Positions 40,067 to 49,357 of a stretch of DNA of 64,000 bases are shown here, in pieces. Under the pieces are notes generated by a model. It saw only the letters and a list, made by a program, of their open reading frames with translations, did no database searches and was not told where the DNA came from. Numbering within the stretch: position 1 is the stretch's first letter; every line of letters begins with the position of its first letter. Source of the DNA: Flavimobilis marinus (lineage in GTDB: Bacteria > Actinomycetota > Actinomycetes > Actinomycetales > Cellulomonadaceae); NCBI RefSeq assembly GCF_900113055.1, contig NZ_FONZ01000001.1, forward strand, positions 496,001 to 560,000. Direction: 5' to 3'. A program made the position numbers and the translations under genes.

Positions 40067-42526
40067 ATGACATCGCTCTTCGACTCCCTGTCCCTGCCGG
40101 GCTTCGGCGACCTCGAGACCGCGCGCCTGCCGCGCGTCGCTCCCCGCTTCGTGGAGGAGGACGACGCGGCCGTGGGCGGCGTCGCGGCCGACGCGCTCGT
40201 CGAGGGGCTCAACCCCGAGCAGCGCGAGGCCGTGCTGCACGGTGGCTCACCCCTGCTCATCGTCGCCGGCGCAGGCTCGGGCAAGACGCGGGTGCTCACG
40301 CACCGCATCGCCCACCTCCTCGCCACGGGGCGCGCGTACCCGAGCCAGGTGCTAGCCATCACGTTCACCAACAAGGCTGCGGCCGAGATGCGCGAGCGTG
40401 TCGTCGCGCTCGTCGGCCCCCAGGCCGAGCGCATGTGGATCTCCACGTTCCACTCCGCGTGCGTGCGTATCCTGCGCCGCGAGGCCGAGCACCTGGGGCT
40501 CCGGTCGAGCTTCTCGATCTACGACGCCGCGGACTCGCAGCGGCTGATGACCCTCGTGTCTCGCGAGCTCGACCTCGACCCGAAGAAGTTCCCGCCCAAG
40601 GTGCTGCTCAACAAGGTCTCCGACCTCAAGAACGAACTCGTCACCCCCGAGGCCTTCGCGGCGCAGAACAGCGCCGACGACGGGTCGTTCGACGCGGTGC
40701 TCGCGAGCGCCTACTCGCGCTACCAGGCTCGCCTGCAGGCAGCGCACGCGCTCGACTTCGACGACATCATCATGGCCACCGTGCACCTGCTGCAGCAGTT
40801 CGACGGCGTCGCGGAGCACTACCGGCGCCGGTTCCGGCACATCATGGTCGACGAGTACCAGGACACCAACCACGCGCAGTACGTGCTGGTCCGCGAGCTC
40901 ACCGGCGACGGGAGCGGCGCGCTTCCGCCCGCCGAGCTCACGGTCGTCGGCGACTCCGACCAGTCGATCTACGCCTTCCGCGGGGCCACCATCCGTAACA
41001 TCCTCGAGTTCGAGGCCGACTACCCGCAGGCCCGCACCATCCTGCTCGAGCAGAACTACCGCTCCACCCAGACGATCCTCTCGGCCGCGAACGCGGTGAT
41101 CGCCCGCAACCCCGAGCGTCGGCCCAAGCGGTTGTGGACCGACTCGGGCGATGGCGCCCAGATCGTCGGGTACGTCGCGGACAACGAGCACGCCGAGGCC
41201 CGGTTCGTCGCGGAGGAGATCGACCGGCTGCACGACTCTGACGGCGTGCGGCCCGGCGACGTCGCGGTGTTCTACCGCACCAACGCCCAGTCGCGTGCGC
41301 TCGAGGAGGTGCTGATCCGCGTCGGGCTGCCCTACAAGGTCGTCGGCGGCACACGCTTCTACGAGCGCCGCGAGATCAAGGACGCGATCGCGTACCTGCG
41401 CGCCGTCGCCAACCCGGACGACGACGTCAACCTGCGCCGGATCCTCAACGTCCCCAAGCGCGGGCTGGGCGACCGGGCCGAAGCCGCCGTGGCGGGGCTT
41501 GCTGCACGCGAGCGCGTGTCGTTCGGTGCCGCGCTCGACCGCGTCGACGAGATCGCGGGCCTCACCGCACGCTCGCTCAACCCGCTGCGCACGTTCGCCG
41601 CGCTGATGACGGACCTGCGGGCGCTCGCGGACTCCGGCGCGCGCCCGGCCGAGGTCCTCGCCGCCGTGCTCGACCGCACGGGCTACCTCGCGGAGCTGCG
41701 CGCGAGCGAGGACCCGCAGGACGCCTCGCGGGTGGAGAACCTCGCGGAGCTCCACGCGGTCGCGTCCGAGTTCACCCAGGCGGACCCCGAGGGCGACCTC
41801 GCGGACTTCCTCGAGCGGGTCTCGTTGGTCGCGGACTCGGACCAGATCCCGAGCGCCGACGACGCCGCGGGCGACGCCGACGGCAAGCCCGTGGTGGACC
41901 AGGGCATGGTGACCCTGATGACCCTGCACACCGCGAAGGGGCTCGAGTTCCCTGTCGTGTTCCTCACCGGCCTCGAGGACGGGACGTTCCCGCACATGCG
42001 CTCGCTGCACGACGAGGCCGAGCTCGCCGAGGAGCGGCGGCTCGCGTACGTCGGCATCACGCGGGCACGCGAGCGGCTGTACCTGTCGCGCTCCGCGGTC
42101 CGGTCGGCGTGGGGGATGGCCAACGAGTTCCCCGCGAGCCGGTTCCTCGACGAGATCCCGGAGAACCTGCTCGACTGGCGCCGCCGGGAGTCCTCCATGG
42201 CGACCCTGCGCGCCGGCGGCAGCGGGTATGGCGGTGGCTGGGGCAACCGCCGCCACGACGACGAGGGCACGGCGATCGGCAGCCGGTCCGGTCCGGTCAC
42301 GCGCTCGAAGGTCCCGCCGTCGCCGTCGTTCGGCTCCGGGGCCGCGAAGGCCGACGAGGACATCCCGTCGCTGCAGGTCGGGGACCGCGTGACGCACGAC
42401 ACCTACGGCCTCGGCACGGTCGTCGTCGTCGAGGGTGCCGGGCGCAACGCCGTCGCGAAGATCGACTTCGGCGCCGACGGGGTCAAGCGACTGCTGCTGC
42501 GGTACTCGCCGGTCGAGAAGCTCTGA
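40067..42526 (+). CDS. pcrA: UvrD/PcrA-type DNA helicase
   Basis: A superfamily 1A 3'-5' helicase of 819 residues that acts in nucleotide-excision repair and clears recombination intermediates and stalled polymerases. Motif I is [10 protein letters not shown], motif [13 protein letters not shown], motif [16 protein letters not shown], motif [10 protein letters not shown], motif [24 protein letters not shown] and motif [20 protein letters not shown]. The C-terminal Tudor-like domain ([20 protein letters not shown]) binds RNA polymerase in relatives. Start ATG has GGAGGGG in front, and TACCCT is nine bases upstream. Order pcrA-sucC-sucD matches M. tuberculosis uvrD1-sucCD. Confidence 0.96.
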   Translation: MTSLFDSLSLPGFGDLETARLPRVAPRFVEEDDAAVGGVAADALVEGLNPEQREAVLHGGSPLLIVAGAGSGKTRVLTHRIAHLLATGRAYPSQVLAITFTNKAAAEMRERVVALVGPQAERMWISTFHSACVRILRREAEHLGLRSSFSIYDAADSQRLMTLVSRELDLDPKKFPPKVLLNKVSDLKNELVTPEAFAAQNSADDGSFDAVLASAYSRYQARLQAAHALDFDDIIMATVHLLQQFDGVAEHYRRRFRHIMVDEYQDTNHAQYVLVRELTGDGSGALPPAELTVVGDSDQSIYAFRGATIRNILEFEADYPQARTILLEQNYRSTQTILSAANAVIARNPERRPKRLWTDSGDGAQIVGYVADNEHAEARFVAEEIDRLHDSDGVRPGDVAVFYRTNAQSRALEEVLIRVGLPYKVVGGTRFYERREIKDAIAYLRAVANPDDDVNLRRILNVPKRGLGDRAEAAVAGLAARERVSFGAALDRVDEIAGLTARSLNPLRTFAALMTDLRALADSGARPAEVLAAVLDRTGYLAELRASEDPQDASRVENLAELHAVASEFTQADPEGDLADFLERVSLVADSDQIPSADDAAGDADGKPVVDQGMVTLMTLHTAKGLEFPVVFLTGLEDGTFPHMRSLHDEAELAEERRLAYVGITRARERLYLSRSAVRSAWGMANEFPASRFLDEIPENLLDWRRRESSMATLRAGGSGYGGGWGNRRHDDEGTAIGSRSGPVTRSKVPPSPSFGSGAAKADEDIPSLQVGDRVTHDTYGLGTVVVVEGAGRNAVAKIDFGADGVKRLLLRYSPVEKL

Positions 42527-42563
42527 CGCTTGCGCTCTGGTCTCACGATCCGCAGAACCGGAC

Positions 42564-42600
42564 TACCCTAAAGAAGGTGTCTCGACGTCGAGACAGTTTT
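42564..42600 (+). promoter_or_regulatory. sucCD promoter with 18-bp palindrome
   Basis: TACCCT (42564-42569) is a -10 box; eight bases on lies the perfect palindrome TGTCTCGACGTCGAGACA (42578-42595), followed by GTTTTG. It sits at or just after the predicted transcription start. It could be a repressor operator, or a hairpin that ends transcripts from pcrA or attenuates sucCD. No clear -35 is seen. Confidence 0.65.
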
Positions 42601-42629
42601 GCAGCCGGCCGATGGAAGGACACAGCAGG

Positions 42630-43808
42630 GTGGACCTGTTCGAATACCAGGCGCGCGACATCTTCGAGAAGCACGGCGTCCCCGTGCTGGGCGGCGTCAT
42701 CGCGACGACCCCCGAAGAGGCTCGCAAGGGCGCCGAGGAACTGATCGGACGGGGCAACTCTCCCGTCGTCGTCGTCAAGGCCCAGGTCAAGACCGGAGGC
42801 CGCGGCAAGGCGGGCGGCGTCAAGCTCGCCAAGTCGGCCGACGAGGCCGCCGAGCGCGCCGAGGAGATCCTCGGCCTCGATATCAAGGGCCACGTCGTCC
42901 GTACCGTCATGATCGCCGAGGGCGCCAAGATCGCGCAGGAGTTCTACTTCTCCGTGCTCCTGGACCGCGCCAACCGCTCGTACCTGGCCATGTGCTCGGT
43001 CGAGGGCGGCATGGAGATCGAGCAGCTCGCCGTCGAGCGTCCCGACGCCCTCGCCAAGGTGCCCGTCGACCCGCGCGTGGGCATCGACCAGGCCAAGGCC
43101 GCCGAGATCGTGGCCGCCGCCGGGTTCGACGCCGAGATCGCCCCGAAGGTCGCGGACGTCATCCGCAAGCTCTGGGACGTCTACGCGGGCGAGGACGCGA
43201 CGCTCGTCGAGGTCAACCCGCTCGTGCTCACCGAGGACGGCGAGATCATCGCCCTCGACGGCAAGGTCACGCTCGACGAGAACGCCGAGTTCCGCCACGC
43301 GGACCACGGCATGCTCGAGGACGCCGCCGCGACGGACCCGCTCGAGGCCAAGGCCAAGGAGTCGGGCCTCAACTACGTCAAGCTCGACGGCGAGGTCGGC
43401 ATCATCGGCAACGGCGCGGGCCTCGTCATGAGCACCCTCGACGTCGTGGCCTACGCGGGCGAGAAGCACGGTGGCGTGCGCCCCGCGAACTTCCTCGACA
43501 TCGGCGGCGGCGCGTCCGCCGAGGTCATGGCCAACGGCCTCGACGTGATCCTCGGCGACGAGCAGGTCAAGAGCGTGTTCGTGAACGTGTTCGGCGGTAT
43601 CACGGCCTGCGACGCGGTCGCCAACGGCATCGTCAAGGCCCTCGAGATCCTCGGTGACGCGGCCACCAAGCCGCTCGTCGTGCGTCTCGACGGCAACAAC
43701 GTCGAGGAGGGCCGCCGCATCCTCACGCAGGCCGCCCACCCGCTCGTCACTCTCGCGGACACCATGGACGGCGCGGCCGACAAGGCCGCCGAGCTGGCCA
43801 ACGCCTGA
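42630..43808 (+). CDS. sucC: Succinyl-CoA ligase beta subunit
   Basis: It carries the ATP-grasp and succinate-binding half of the TCA enzyme that makes ATP from succinyl-CoA. The 392-residue protein begins [19 protein letters not shown] and has [22 protein letters not shown] ([13 protein letters not shown]), LDIGGGAS and [18 protein letters not shown] at 42630 has GGAAGGA at the right distance; an ATG six codons upstream is less likely. Operon with sucD, 34 bases apart. Nucleotide preference (ATP or GTP) is not evident. Confidence 0.97.
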   Translation: MDLFEYQARDIFEKHGVPVLGGVIATTPEEARKGAEELIGRGNSPVVVVKAQVKTGGRGKAGGVKLAKSADEAAERAEEILGLDIKGHVVRTVMIAEGAKIAQEFYFSVLLDRANRSYLAMCSVEGGMEIEQLAVERPDALAKVPVDPRVGIDQAKAAEIVAAAGFDAEIAPKVADVIRKLWDVYAGEDATLVEVNPLVLTEDGEIIALDGKVTLDENAEFRHADHGMLEDAAATDPLEAKAKESGLNYVKLDGEVGIIGNGAGLVMSTLDVVAYAGEKHGGVRPANFLDIGGGASAEVMANGLDVILGDEQVKSVFVNVFGGITACDAVANGIVKALEILGDAATKPLVVRLDGNNVEEGRRILTQAAHPLVTLADTMDGAADKAAELANA

Positions 43809-43842
43809 GCCGGCCCGGACAAGAAAAGAGAAGCAGCGAAAC

Positions 43843-44733
43843 ATGGCCATCTTCATCACTGAGGCCTCCAAGGTCATCGTCCAGGGCATGACCGGCTCGG
43901 AGGGGCAGAAGCACACCACGCGCATGCTCGCCTCGGGCACGAACATCGTCGGCGGCGTCAACCCGCGCAAGGCGGGCACCTCGGTGTCCTTCCCGCAGGG
44001 CGACTCCCACGTCGAGGTGCCCGTGTTCGGCTCGGTCGCCGACGCCGTCGCCCAGACCGGCGCGGACGTCTCCGTCATCTTCGTGCCGCCCGCCTTCACC
44101 AAGGCCGCGGTCATCGAGGCGATCGACGCCCAGGTGCCGCTCGTCGTCATCATCACCGAGGGTGTGCCCGTCGCGGACACCGCCGAGTTCTTCGCGTACG
44201 CGCAGGCCAAGGGCGTGCGCCTGATCGGGCCGAACTGCCCCGGTCTGATCAGCCCGGGGCTGTCCAACGTCGGCATCATCCCGGCGAACATCAGCGGCGC
44301 CGGCAAGATCGGCCTCGTGTCGAAGTCCGGCACGCTGACGTACCAGATGATGTACGAGCTGCGGGACTTCGGGTTCTCGACCGCGATCGGCATCGGCGGC
44401 GACCCGATCATCGGGACCACCCACATCGACGCCCTCGAGGCGTTCGAGGCGGACCCCGAGACCGCGGCCATCGTCATGATCGGCGAGATCGGCGGCGACG
44501 CCGAGGAGCGCGCGGCGGCCTACATCGCCGAGCACGTCACCAAGCCGGTCGTCGGCTACGTCGCGGGCTTCACCGCCCCCGAGGGCAAGACGATGGGCCA
44601 CGCCGGCGCGATCGTCTCCGGCTCGTCGGGCACCGCCCAGGCGAAGAAGGAGGCCCTCGAGGCCGCCGGCGTCAAGGTCGGCAAGACGCCGTCCGAGACG
44701 GCCGCGCTCATGCGGGAGATCCTCTCCGCCTGA
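43843..44733 (+). CDS. sucD: Succinyl-CoA ligase alpha subunit
   Basis: The 296-residue subunit binds CoA and carries the phosphohistidine (His253 in [12 protein letters not shown]). Conserved [15 protein letters not shown] and NCPGLISPG are present. Partner of SucC in the TCA cycle; gabD2 in this window also feeds succinate to this point. The upstream ribosome site (AAGAAAAGAG) is weak. A 15-bp hairpin follows. Confidence 0.98.
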   Translation: MAIFITEASKVIVQGMTGSEGQKHTTRMLASGTNIVGGVNPRKAGTSVSFPQGDSHVEVPVFGSVADAVAQTGADVSVIFVPPAFTKAAVIEAIDAQVPLVVIITEGVPVADTAEFFAYAQAKGVRLIGPNCPGLISPGLSNVGIIPANISGAGKIGLVSKSGTLTYQMMYELRDFGFSTAIGIGGDPIIGTTHIDALEAFEADPETAAIVMIGEIGGDAEERAAAYIAEHVTKPVVGYVAGFTAPEGKTMGHAGAIVSGSSGTAQAKKEALEAAGVKVGKTPSETAALMREILSA

Positions 44734-44747
44734 GTCGCACCGCACGC

Positions 44748-44792
44748 ACGACGACGCCCGCCCGGTCCACGCGACCTGGCGGGCGTCGTCGT
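44748..44792 (+). terminator. sucCD terminator
   Basis: ACGACGACGCCCGCC (44748-44762) pairs with 44778-44792, a perfect 15-bp stem with a 15-base loop. Confidence 0.85.
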
Positions 44793-44842
44793 CGATGTGG
44801 GTGCTGACATCGCGCAGCGCTGCGGAGTGCGAGGATCGCGAC

Positions 44843-45328
44843 ATGACCAGCGATCGTGCGCAGCGGCGCCACCCCGACTCGCCTGACTCGGACCTGCGGG
44901 TCGCCGTCGTCGGCCGTGCGCTGTTCCTCGGGACCATGACCGGGCTCGTCGCGGCGTTCCTCGGTGGCGTCGCCGCCGAGCCCGGGGCTGCCGCTGCCCT
45001 CAGCGTCGCAGCGATCGTGGGCATGGTCGGCGCCCTCGTCGGCTTCGCTGCTGGAGCACTGGTGGCGCCCGTGATGGTGCGTCTGGCCCGGCGCCGCCCG
45101 CACGCGGCCGAGCGTCCCGCCGTCGCCACGCTGGGCGTGCTCGTGGCGGGCGTGATGTGGCTCGTCGTCTCGAGCGGGGCCTGGGTGCTGCACGCGGGCA
45201 CCGTCGTCTCCATGGTCGTGGCCGGGGCGATGTCCTGGTGGGCGTTGCCGTGGGTGCTGCGCCCCGTGCGCGGGGACCACCGCGCCATGCCCGGCACGGA
45301 GACCTACGACGATTCGCTGGCCTCGTAG
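44843..45328 (+). CDS. Four-pass membrane protein, paralogue 1
   Basis: The 161-residue protein has four membrane segments (about residues 26-50, 53-77, 95-117, 122-140) around a conserved core [23 protein letters not shown] and ends SWWALPWVLRPVRG. It is clearly related to the next gene, 45 bases downstream. GAGGAT (44831-44836) lies six bases before the ATG, a likely leaderless start. No function known; the position before cydDC may mean a role in the respiratory membrane. Confidence 0.75.
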   Translation: MTSDRAQRRHPDSPDSDLRVAVVGRALFLGTMTGLVAAFLGGVAAEPGAAAALSVAAIVGMVGALVGFAAGALVAPVMVRLARRRPHAAERPAVATLGVLVAGVMWLVVSSGAWVLHAGTVVSMVVAGAMSWWALPWVLRPVRGDHRAMPGTETYDDSLAS

Positions 45329-45373
45329 GTCCTGTGGTCTGGCGCGCGGCAGCGCGCCTGGCACGATCACCGC

Positions 45374-45805
45374 ATGAGCAGCAGGGGGAGTGCCGCGACC
45401 GTCGCCGTCGTGCGGAGATGCCTGGTCCTCGGCGCCGCGGGCGGGTTCGTCTGCGGGTTCGCCGGTGTCGTGGTGTGGGCCGCGGCCGGCCAGTCGTCGA
45501 GCTCGGGGTTGGCCGGCGGGTTGGTGGGGCTGGCAGTCGGTCTGATCCTCGGTGGGCTGCTTGCGCCGGTTCTCGTGCGCCTCGCGCCCTTGCCCGCGGG
45601 TCCGGTCGAGCGCCCCGCTGCGGCGATCGTCGCGGCCGTCGCGGCGGCAGGGCTATGGGCGCTCGTCTTCCGCAGCGGTATCGACGGCCCCGTGGCGCTG
45701 GGGACGGCGGTCTCGGTGGCGCTCGCCGGGACAGGCGCGTGGCTCTCCCTCGACTGGTGCGCGCGGCCGCTGCGCGGACAGGCCGGAGAAGCACCCGCGG
45801 CCTAG
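45374..45805 (+). CDS. Four-pass membrane protein, paralogue 2
   Basis: The 143-residue protein shares the core of the previous gene: GGLLAPVLVRLAPLPAGPVERPAA, then four membrane segments and WCARPLRG at the end. The pair is a tandem duplication that has diverged. CACGAT is six bases before the ATG. Its TAG stop (45803-45805) forms the first bases of the TAGGAT -10 box of cydD. Confidence 0.75.
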   Translation: MSSRGSAATVAVVRRCLVLGAAGGFVCGFAGVVVWAAAGQSSSSGLAGGLVGLAVGLILGGLLAPVLVRLAPLPAGPVERPAAAIVAAVAAAGLWALVFRSGIDGPVALGTAVSVALAGTGAWLSLDWCARPLRGQAGEAPAA

Positions 45806-45814
45806 GATGCATCC
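45803..45814 (+). promoter_or_regulatory. cydD -10 box overlapping the upstream stop
   Basis: TAGGAT (45803-45808), six bases, ATG. The first three bases are the stop codon of the preceding gene. Confidence 0.6.
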
Positions 45815-47518
45815 ATGCCCTCGCACCCCGGATCCGCGCCTGCCGGGGGACCGCAGCTACCCGTCTTGACCCGCGACCTCTGGCCGCCGGTGCTGGTGAC
45901 CTGGCTCGCCACGATCGCCCTCGCGGTCGTCTACCTGGTGCTCGGCCGGGCGCTCGATGCGATCCGCGCGGGCCGTGACCTGGCTGCCGGTGAGATGGTG
46001 CTGGCCGTGGCCGCGGCGCTCGTCGCCGGCGTCGCGACCGCCTGGGTGGCCCGCGCAGCCGCAGGCCGCCAGGCGCAGGTGGAGCAGACGTTGCGCCACC
46101 GCGTGATGCGCGCGTTCCTCGCCGCCGGGCCGCCTGACGTCACCCGGGTCGCGACGGGTCGGCTCGTCTCCACCGCCACGGACGCGACCGAGCGCGTCGG
46201 GGCCTACCGCGGCGCGTTTCTCGGTCCCGCCGTCGCGTCGGTGACGGTCCCCGTCGTGGTGCTCGTCGTCGTCGGCGTCGCGATCGACCCGCTCACCGCC
46301 CTCGTGCTCGCGGTGGTCGTCCCCGTCGCGCCCGCGATCATCATCGGGTTCCAACGACTGTTCCGGGCGTCGTCGGCGGCGTACCGCGTGAGCTCCCGCC
46401 GCCTCGCCGGCGCGTTCCTCGACGCGATCCAGGGGCTGACGACGCTGCGGCTCCTGGGCGCAGGGGAGCAGCGCGCGCGCGAGCTGGCCGCGGCGTCCGA
46501 GGAGGTGCGCCAGGCGGTGATGCGGCTGCTGCGCGGCAACCAGGTGGTCATCCTCGTCGCGGACGCCGCGTTCTGGCTCGGCTTCGTGGCGCTGACGGGA
46601 TGGCTCGCGATGACCCGCGTCGAGGCGGGCGCGATCACGCCCGGGGAGGGCGTCGCGCTCGTCCTGCTCGCGACGCTCCTCCTCGAGCCGCTCGACCGGG
46701 TCGGGCAGTTCTTCTACCTCGGGCTCGCGGGGCGGGCCTCGGAGCGCGAGGCCGAGAAGCTCGCCGCCCAGCGTCCGATCGTCGCGGAGCCGGCGCCGAG
46801 CCGCACCGCGCCGGAGCGGACCGCGGCGGGCATCGCCGTCGACCTCGACGCTGTGTGCTTCGCCTACCCCGACGGCACCGCCGTGGTCACGGACCTCGAC
46901 CTGCACCTCGCACCGGGGGAGCGGGTCGCGCTCGTCGGGCGGTCCGGAGCGGGCAAGTCCACGCTCGCCGACCTCCTCCAGGCGGTGTGGCTCCCGCAGA
47001 CCGGGACCGTGCGGCTCGGCGGGGTCGCGACCTCGGCCATGTCCTTCGCGCAGGCGCGCGCCCAGGTCGCGGTCGTCGCGCAGCGTACGTACCTGTTCAC
47101 AGGAACGATCGCCGAGAACCTGCGGCTCGCCGCGCCCGATGCGAGCGACGAGGAGCTGTGGGAGGCGCTCGACGTCGCCGCGCTCGCCGACGACGTGCGC
47201 GCGCTCGACGCCGGGCTCGCCACCGCGGTGGGCGAGCGTGGCCTGTCGCTCTCCGGCGGCCAGGCCCAGCGGCTCGCGATCGCCCGCGCGGTGCTCCGGG
47301 ACGCGCCCTTGCTGATCCTCGACGAGCCGACCGCCCAGGTGGACCTCGGCTCGGAGCGTGTGATCGTCGACGCGCTCGAGCGTGCGAGCCGGGGCCGCAC
47401 GGTCCTGACCATCACGCATCGGGCCTCGGCCGCGGCCGGCGCAGACCGGGTGCTCGAGCTGCGCGACGGACGGCTCCTGGACGTGGCGCGCCCGACGACG
47501 GCAGGAGACGACCGATGA
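45815..47518 (+). CDS. cydD: Thiol reductant ABC exporter subunit CydD
   Basis: The 567-residue half-transporter has a transmembrane domain (about residues 20-310) and an ATP-binding domain with Walker A VGRSGAGKST, signature LSLSGGQAQRLAIAR, Walker B LILDEPTAQVD and switch TITHRASA. With CydC it exports cysteine or glutathione and is needed for assembly of cytochrome bd oxidase. The stop overlaps the ATG of cydC (ATGA). cydAB is not in the window, which leaves some doubt about the exact role. Confidence 0.88.
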   Translation: MPSHPGSAPAGGPQLPVLTRDLWPPVLVTWLATIALAVVYLVLGRALDAIRAGRDLAAGEMVLAVAAALVAGVATAWVARAAAGRQAQVEQTLRHRVMRAFLAAGPPDVTRVATGRLVSTATDATERVGAYRGAFLGPAVASVTVPVVVLVVVGVAIDPLTALVLAVVVPVAPAIIIGFQRLFRASSAAYRVSSRRLAGAFLDAIQGLTTLRLLGAGEQRARELAAASEEVRQAVMRLLRGNQVVILVADAAFWLGFVALTGWLAMTRVEAGAITPGEGVALVLLATLLLEPLDRVGQFFYLGLAGRASEREAEKLAAQRPIVAEPAPSRTAPERTAAGIAVDLDAVCFAYPDGTAVVTDLDLHLAPGERVALVGRSGAGKSTLADLLQAVWLPQTGTVRLGGVATSAMSFAQARAQVAVVAQRTYLFTGTIAENLRLAAPDASDEELWEALDVAALADDVRALDAGLATAVGERGLSLSGGQAQRLAIARAVLRDAPLLILDEPTAQVDLGSERVIVDALERASRGRTVLTITHRASAAAGADRVLELRDGRLLDVARPTTAGDDR

Positions 47519-49296
47519 GCGCCGCCCCACGCCTGGCCGACCGCGCCCAGCGCCGCGCCGACGCCCGCCAGCTCCTGAGCCTCGCGCGGCCCACCCTGCC
47601 ACCCCTCGCAGCATCCTTCGTGTTCCGGGTTCTGACGCAGCTGTGCGGCCTCGGCCTGCTGGGCGTCGCGGCCTGGGGCGTCGCCGGCGGCGTCGGTGGC
47701 AGCCCGGACGCCCCGAGCACCGGACGGGTCGTCGCGCTGCTGGTCGCCCTCGCCGTCGGCAAGGGAGTCACGCGCTACCTCGAGCAGCTCACCGGGCACA
47801 CGGTGGCGTTCCGCGCGCTCGCGATCCTGCGCGTGTTCTTCTTCGAGCGGCTCGAGCCGCAGGCGCCCGCGGCGATCGAGGGGCGCCGCTCGGGCGACCT
47901 GCTGGCTCGCGTGACGCGCGACGTCGACCGGGTCGAGGTGTTCTTCGCGCACACGCTCGTGCCGGCGGTGACCGCGGTCGTGACGCCGCTGCTCGTCGCC
48001 GTGGGCATCGCGCTGTGGGCGCACCCGGTCCTCGCGCTGGTCGCGGGGGCCGCCTGGCTGGTCGCGGGCGCTGTGGTGCCCCGGTGGCGGGCGGTCCGGT
48101 CGGCCGCGCTGGCCCGGGACCTGCGCGCCGGGCGAGGCGACCTGGCCCAGCACGTGTCCGACACCGTGCAGGGCGCCCGGGAGATCCTCGCGTTCGACGC
48201 CGCGGCGCGCCGGCTGCGCGAGCTCGACGCCCGGGGCGACGCCACGGGGAGGGCCGTGCGCGGGGCCGCCGCCGCGGGGGGCGCACGCAGCGCCGCGAGC
48301 AGCGTGCTCGTCCCGGTCACGCTGCTCGCGCTCACCTGGGCGGGCGCCGGGCTCGTCGCCGACGGCGCCACGTCATGGACGGCGCTGGTCGTCACCCTTG
48401 CCGTGGTGCTCGGTGCGTTCCCCGCGGTGCTCGCGGTCGAGGGCCTCAGCAGCGACCTGGACCAGGCGTTCGCCTCCGCCCGGCGAGTCCTCGAGGTCGC
48501 GGACGCCGCCCCGGCCACCGCGGACCCGCCCGCGCCTCGCTCGTTGCCGGGGGAGGGGCCGTTCGGCGTCACGTTCGAGGGCGTCACCTTCACCTACCCC
48601 GGCAGCGCCACGCCGGCGCTCGCGGACGCGGACCTCACCATCCCCGCGGAGGCGACGACGGCGCTCGTCGGCGCCTCGGGGGCCGGGAAGTCGACGGTCA
48701 CGTCGCTGCTCCTGCGCGCGTGGGACCCGGGCGCGGGCACCGTGCGCCTCGGCGGCGTCGACGTCCGTGACCTCACGCTCGCCGAGCTGCGCCGGTCCGT
48801 CGCCGTCGTGCCGCAACGGCCCTACCTGTTCAACGACACCCTCGAGGCCAACCTCCGCCTCGCCCGTCCCGACGCGACGCGGGCGGAGCTCGACGCCGCG
48901 TGCGCCCGCGCGCACCTGACCGACGTCGTCGCAGGCCTCCCCGACGGGTACGCCACGCGGATCGGTGAGCAGGGCGCGCGACTGTCCGGCGGGCAGCGCC
49001 AGCGCGTCGCGATCGCCCGGGCCTTCCTGCAGGACGCCCCGGTGATCGTGCTGGACGAGGCCACGAGCCAGCTCGACGCCACCACCCAGGGTCTCGTCCA
49101 GGCTGCCGTGACCGAGCTCGCGCGCGGTCGCACGGTCATCCAGGTGGCGCACCGGCTCGAGACGGTGCGGGACGCCGAGCAGATCGTCGTCCTCGACCAG
49201 GGGCGCGTCGTCGAGCGCGGCACCCACGCCGAGCTGGCCGCGGCGGGCGGTGCCTACGCCCGGCTCCTGGACCGCGAGCGCGACGTCGCGCCGTGA
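47515..49296 (+). CDS. cydC: Thiol reductant ABC exporter subunit CydC
   Basis: The 593-residue partner of CydD, with transmembrane segments from residue 25 to about 310 and an ATP-binding domain: Walker A VGASGAGKST, signature RLSGGQRQRVAIARAFL, Walker B VIVLDEATSQLD, switch QVAHRLETVRD. Both ATP sites of the pair are intact, unlike the exporter at 24.3-27.8 kb. Its start overlaps the cydD stop, so translation is coupled. Confidence 0.88.
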   Translation: MSAAPRLADRAQRRADARQLLSLARPTLPPLAASFVFRVLTQLCGLGLLGVAAWGVAGGVGGSPDAPSTGRVVALLVALAVGKGVTRYLEQLTGHTVAFRALAILRVFFFERLEPQAPAAIEGRRSGDLLARVTRDVDRVEVFFAHTLVPAVTAVVTPLLVAVGIALWAHPVLALVAGAAWLVAGAVVPRWRAVRSAALARDLRAGRGDLAQHVSDTVQGAREILAFDAAARRLRELDARGDATGRAVRGAAAAGGARSAASSVLVPVTLLALTWAGAGLVADGATSWTALVVTLAVVLGAFPAVLAVEGLSSDLDQAFASARRVLEVADAAPATADPPAPRSLPGEGPFGVTFEGVTFTYPGSATPALADADLTIPAEATTALVGASGAGKSTVTSLLLRAWDPGAGTVRLGGVDVRDLTLAELRRSVAVVPQRPYLFNDTLEANLRLARPDATRAELDAACARAHLTDVVAGLPDGYATRIGEQGARLSGGQRQRVAIARAFLQDAPVIVLDEATSQLDATTQGLVQAAVTELARGRTVIQVAHRLETVRDAEQIVVLDQGRVVERGTHAELAAAGGAYARLLDRERDVAP

Positions 49297-49357
49297 CACC
49301 TCCCACGCGCGCGTGTCGGACTGCGCCAGCCGTGCGGACCCGGGTGACGATGGGACG

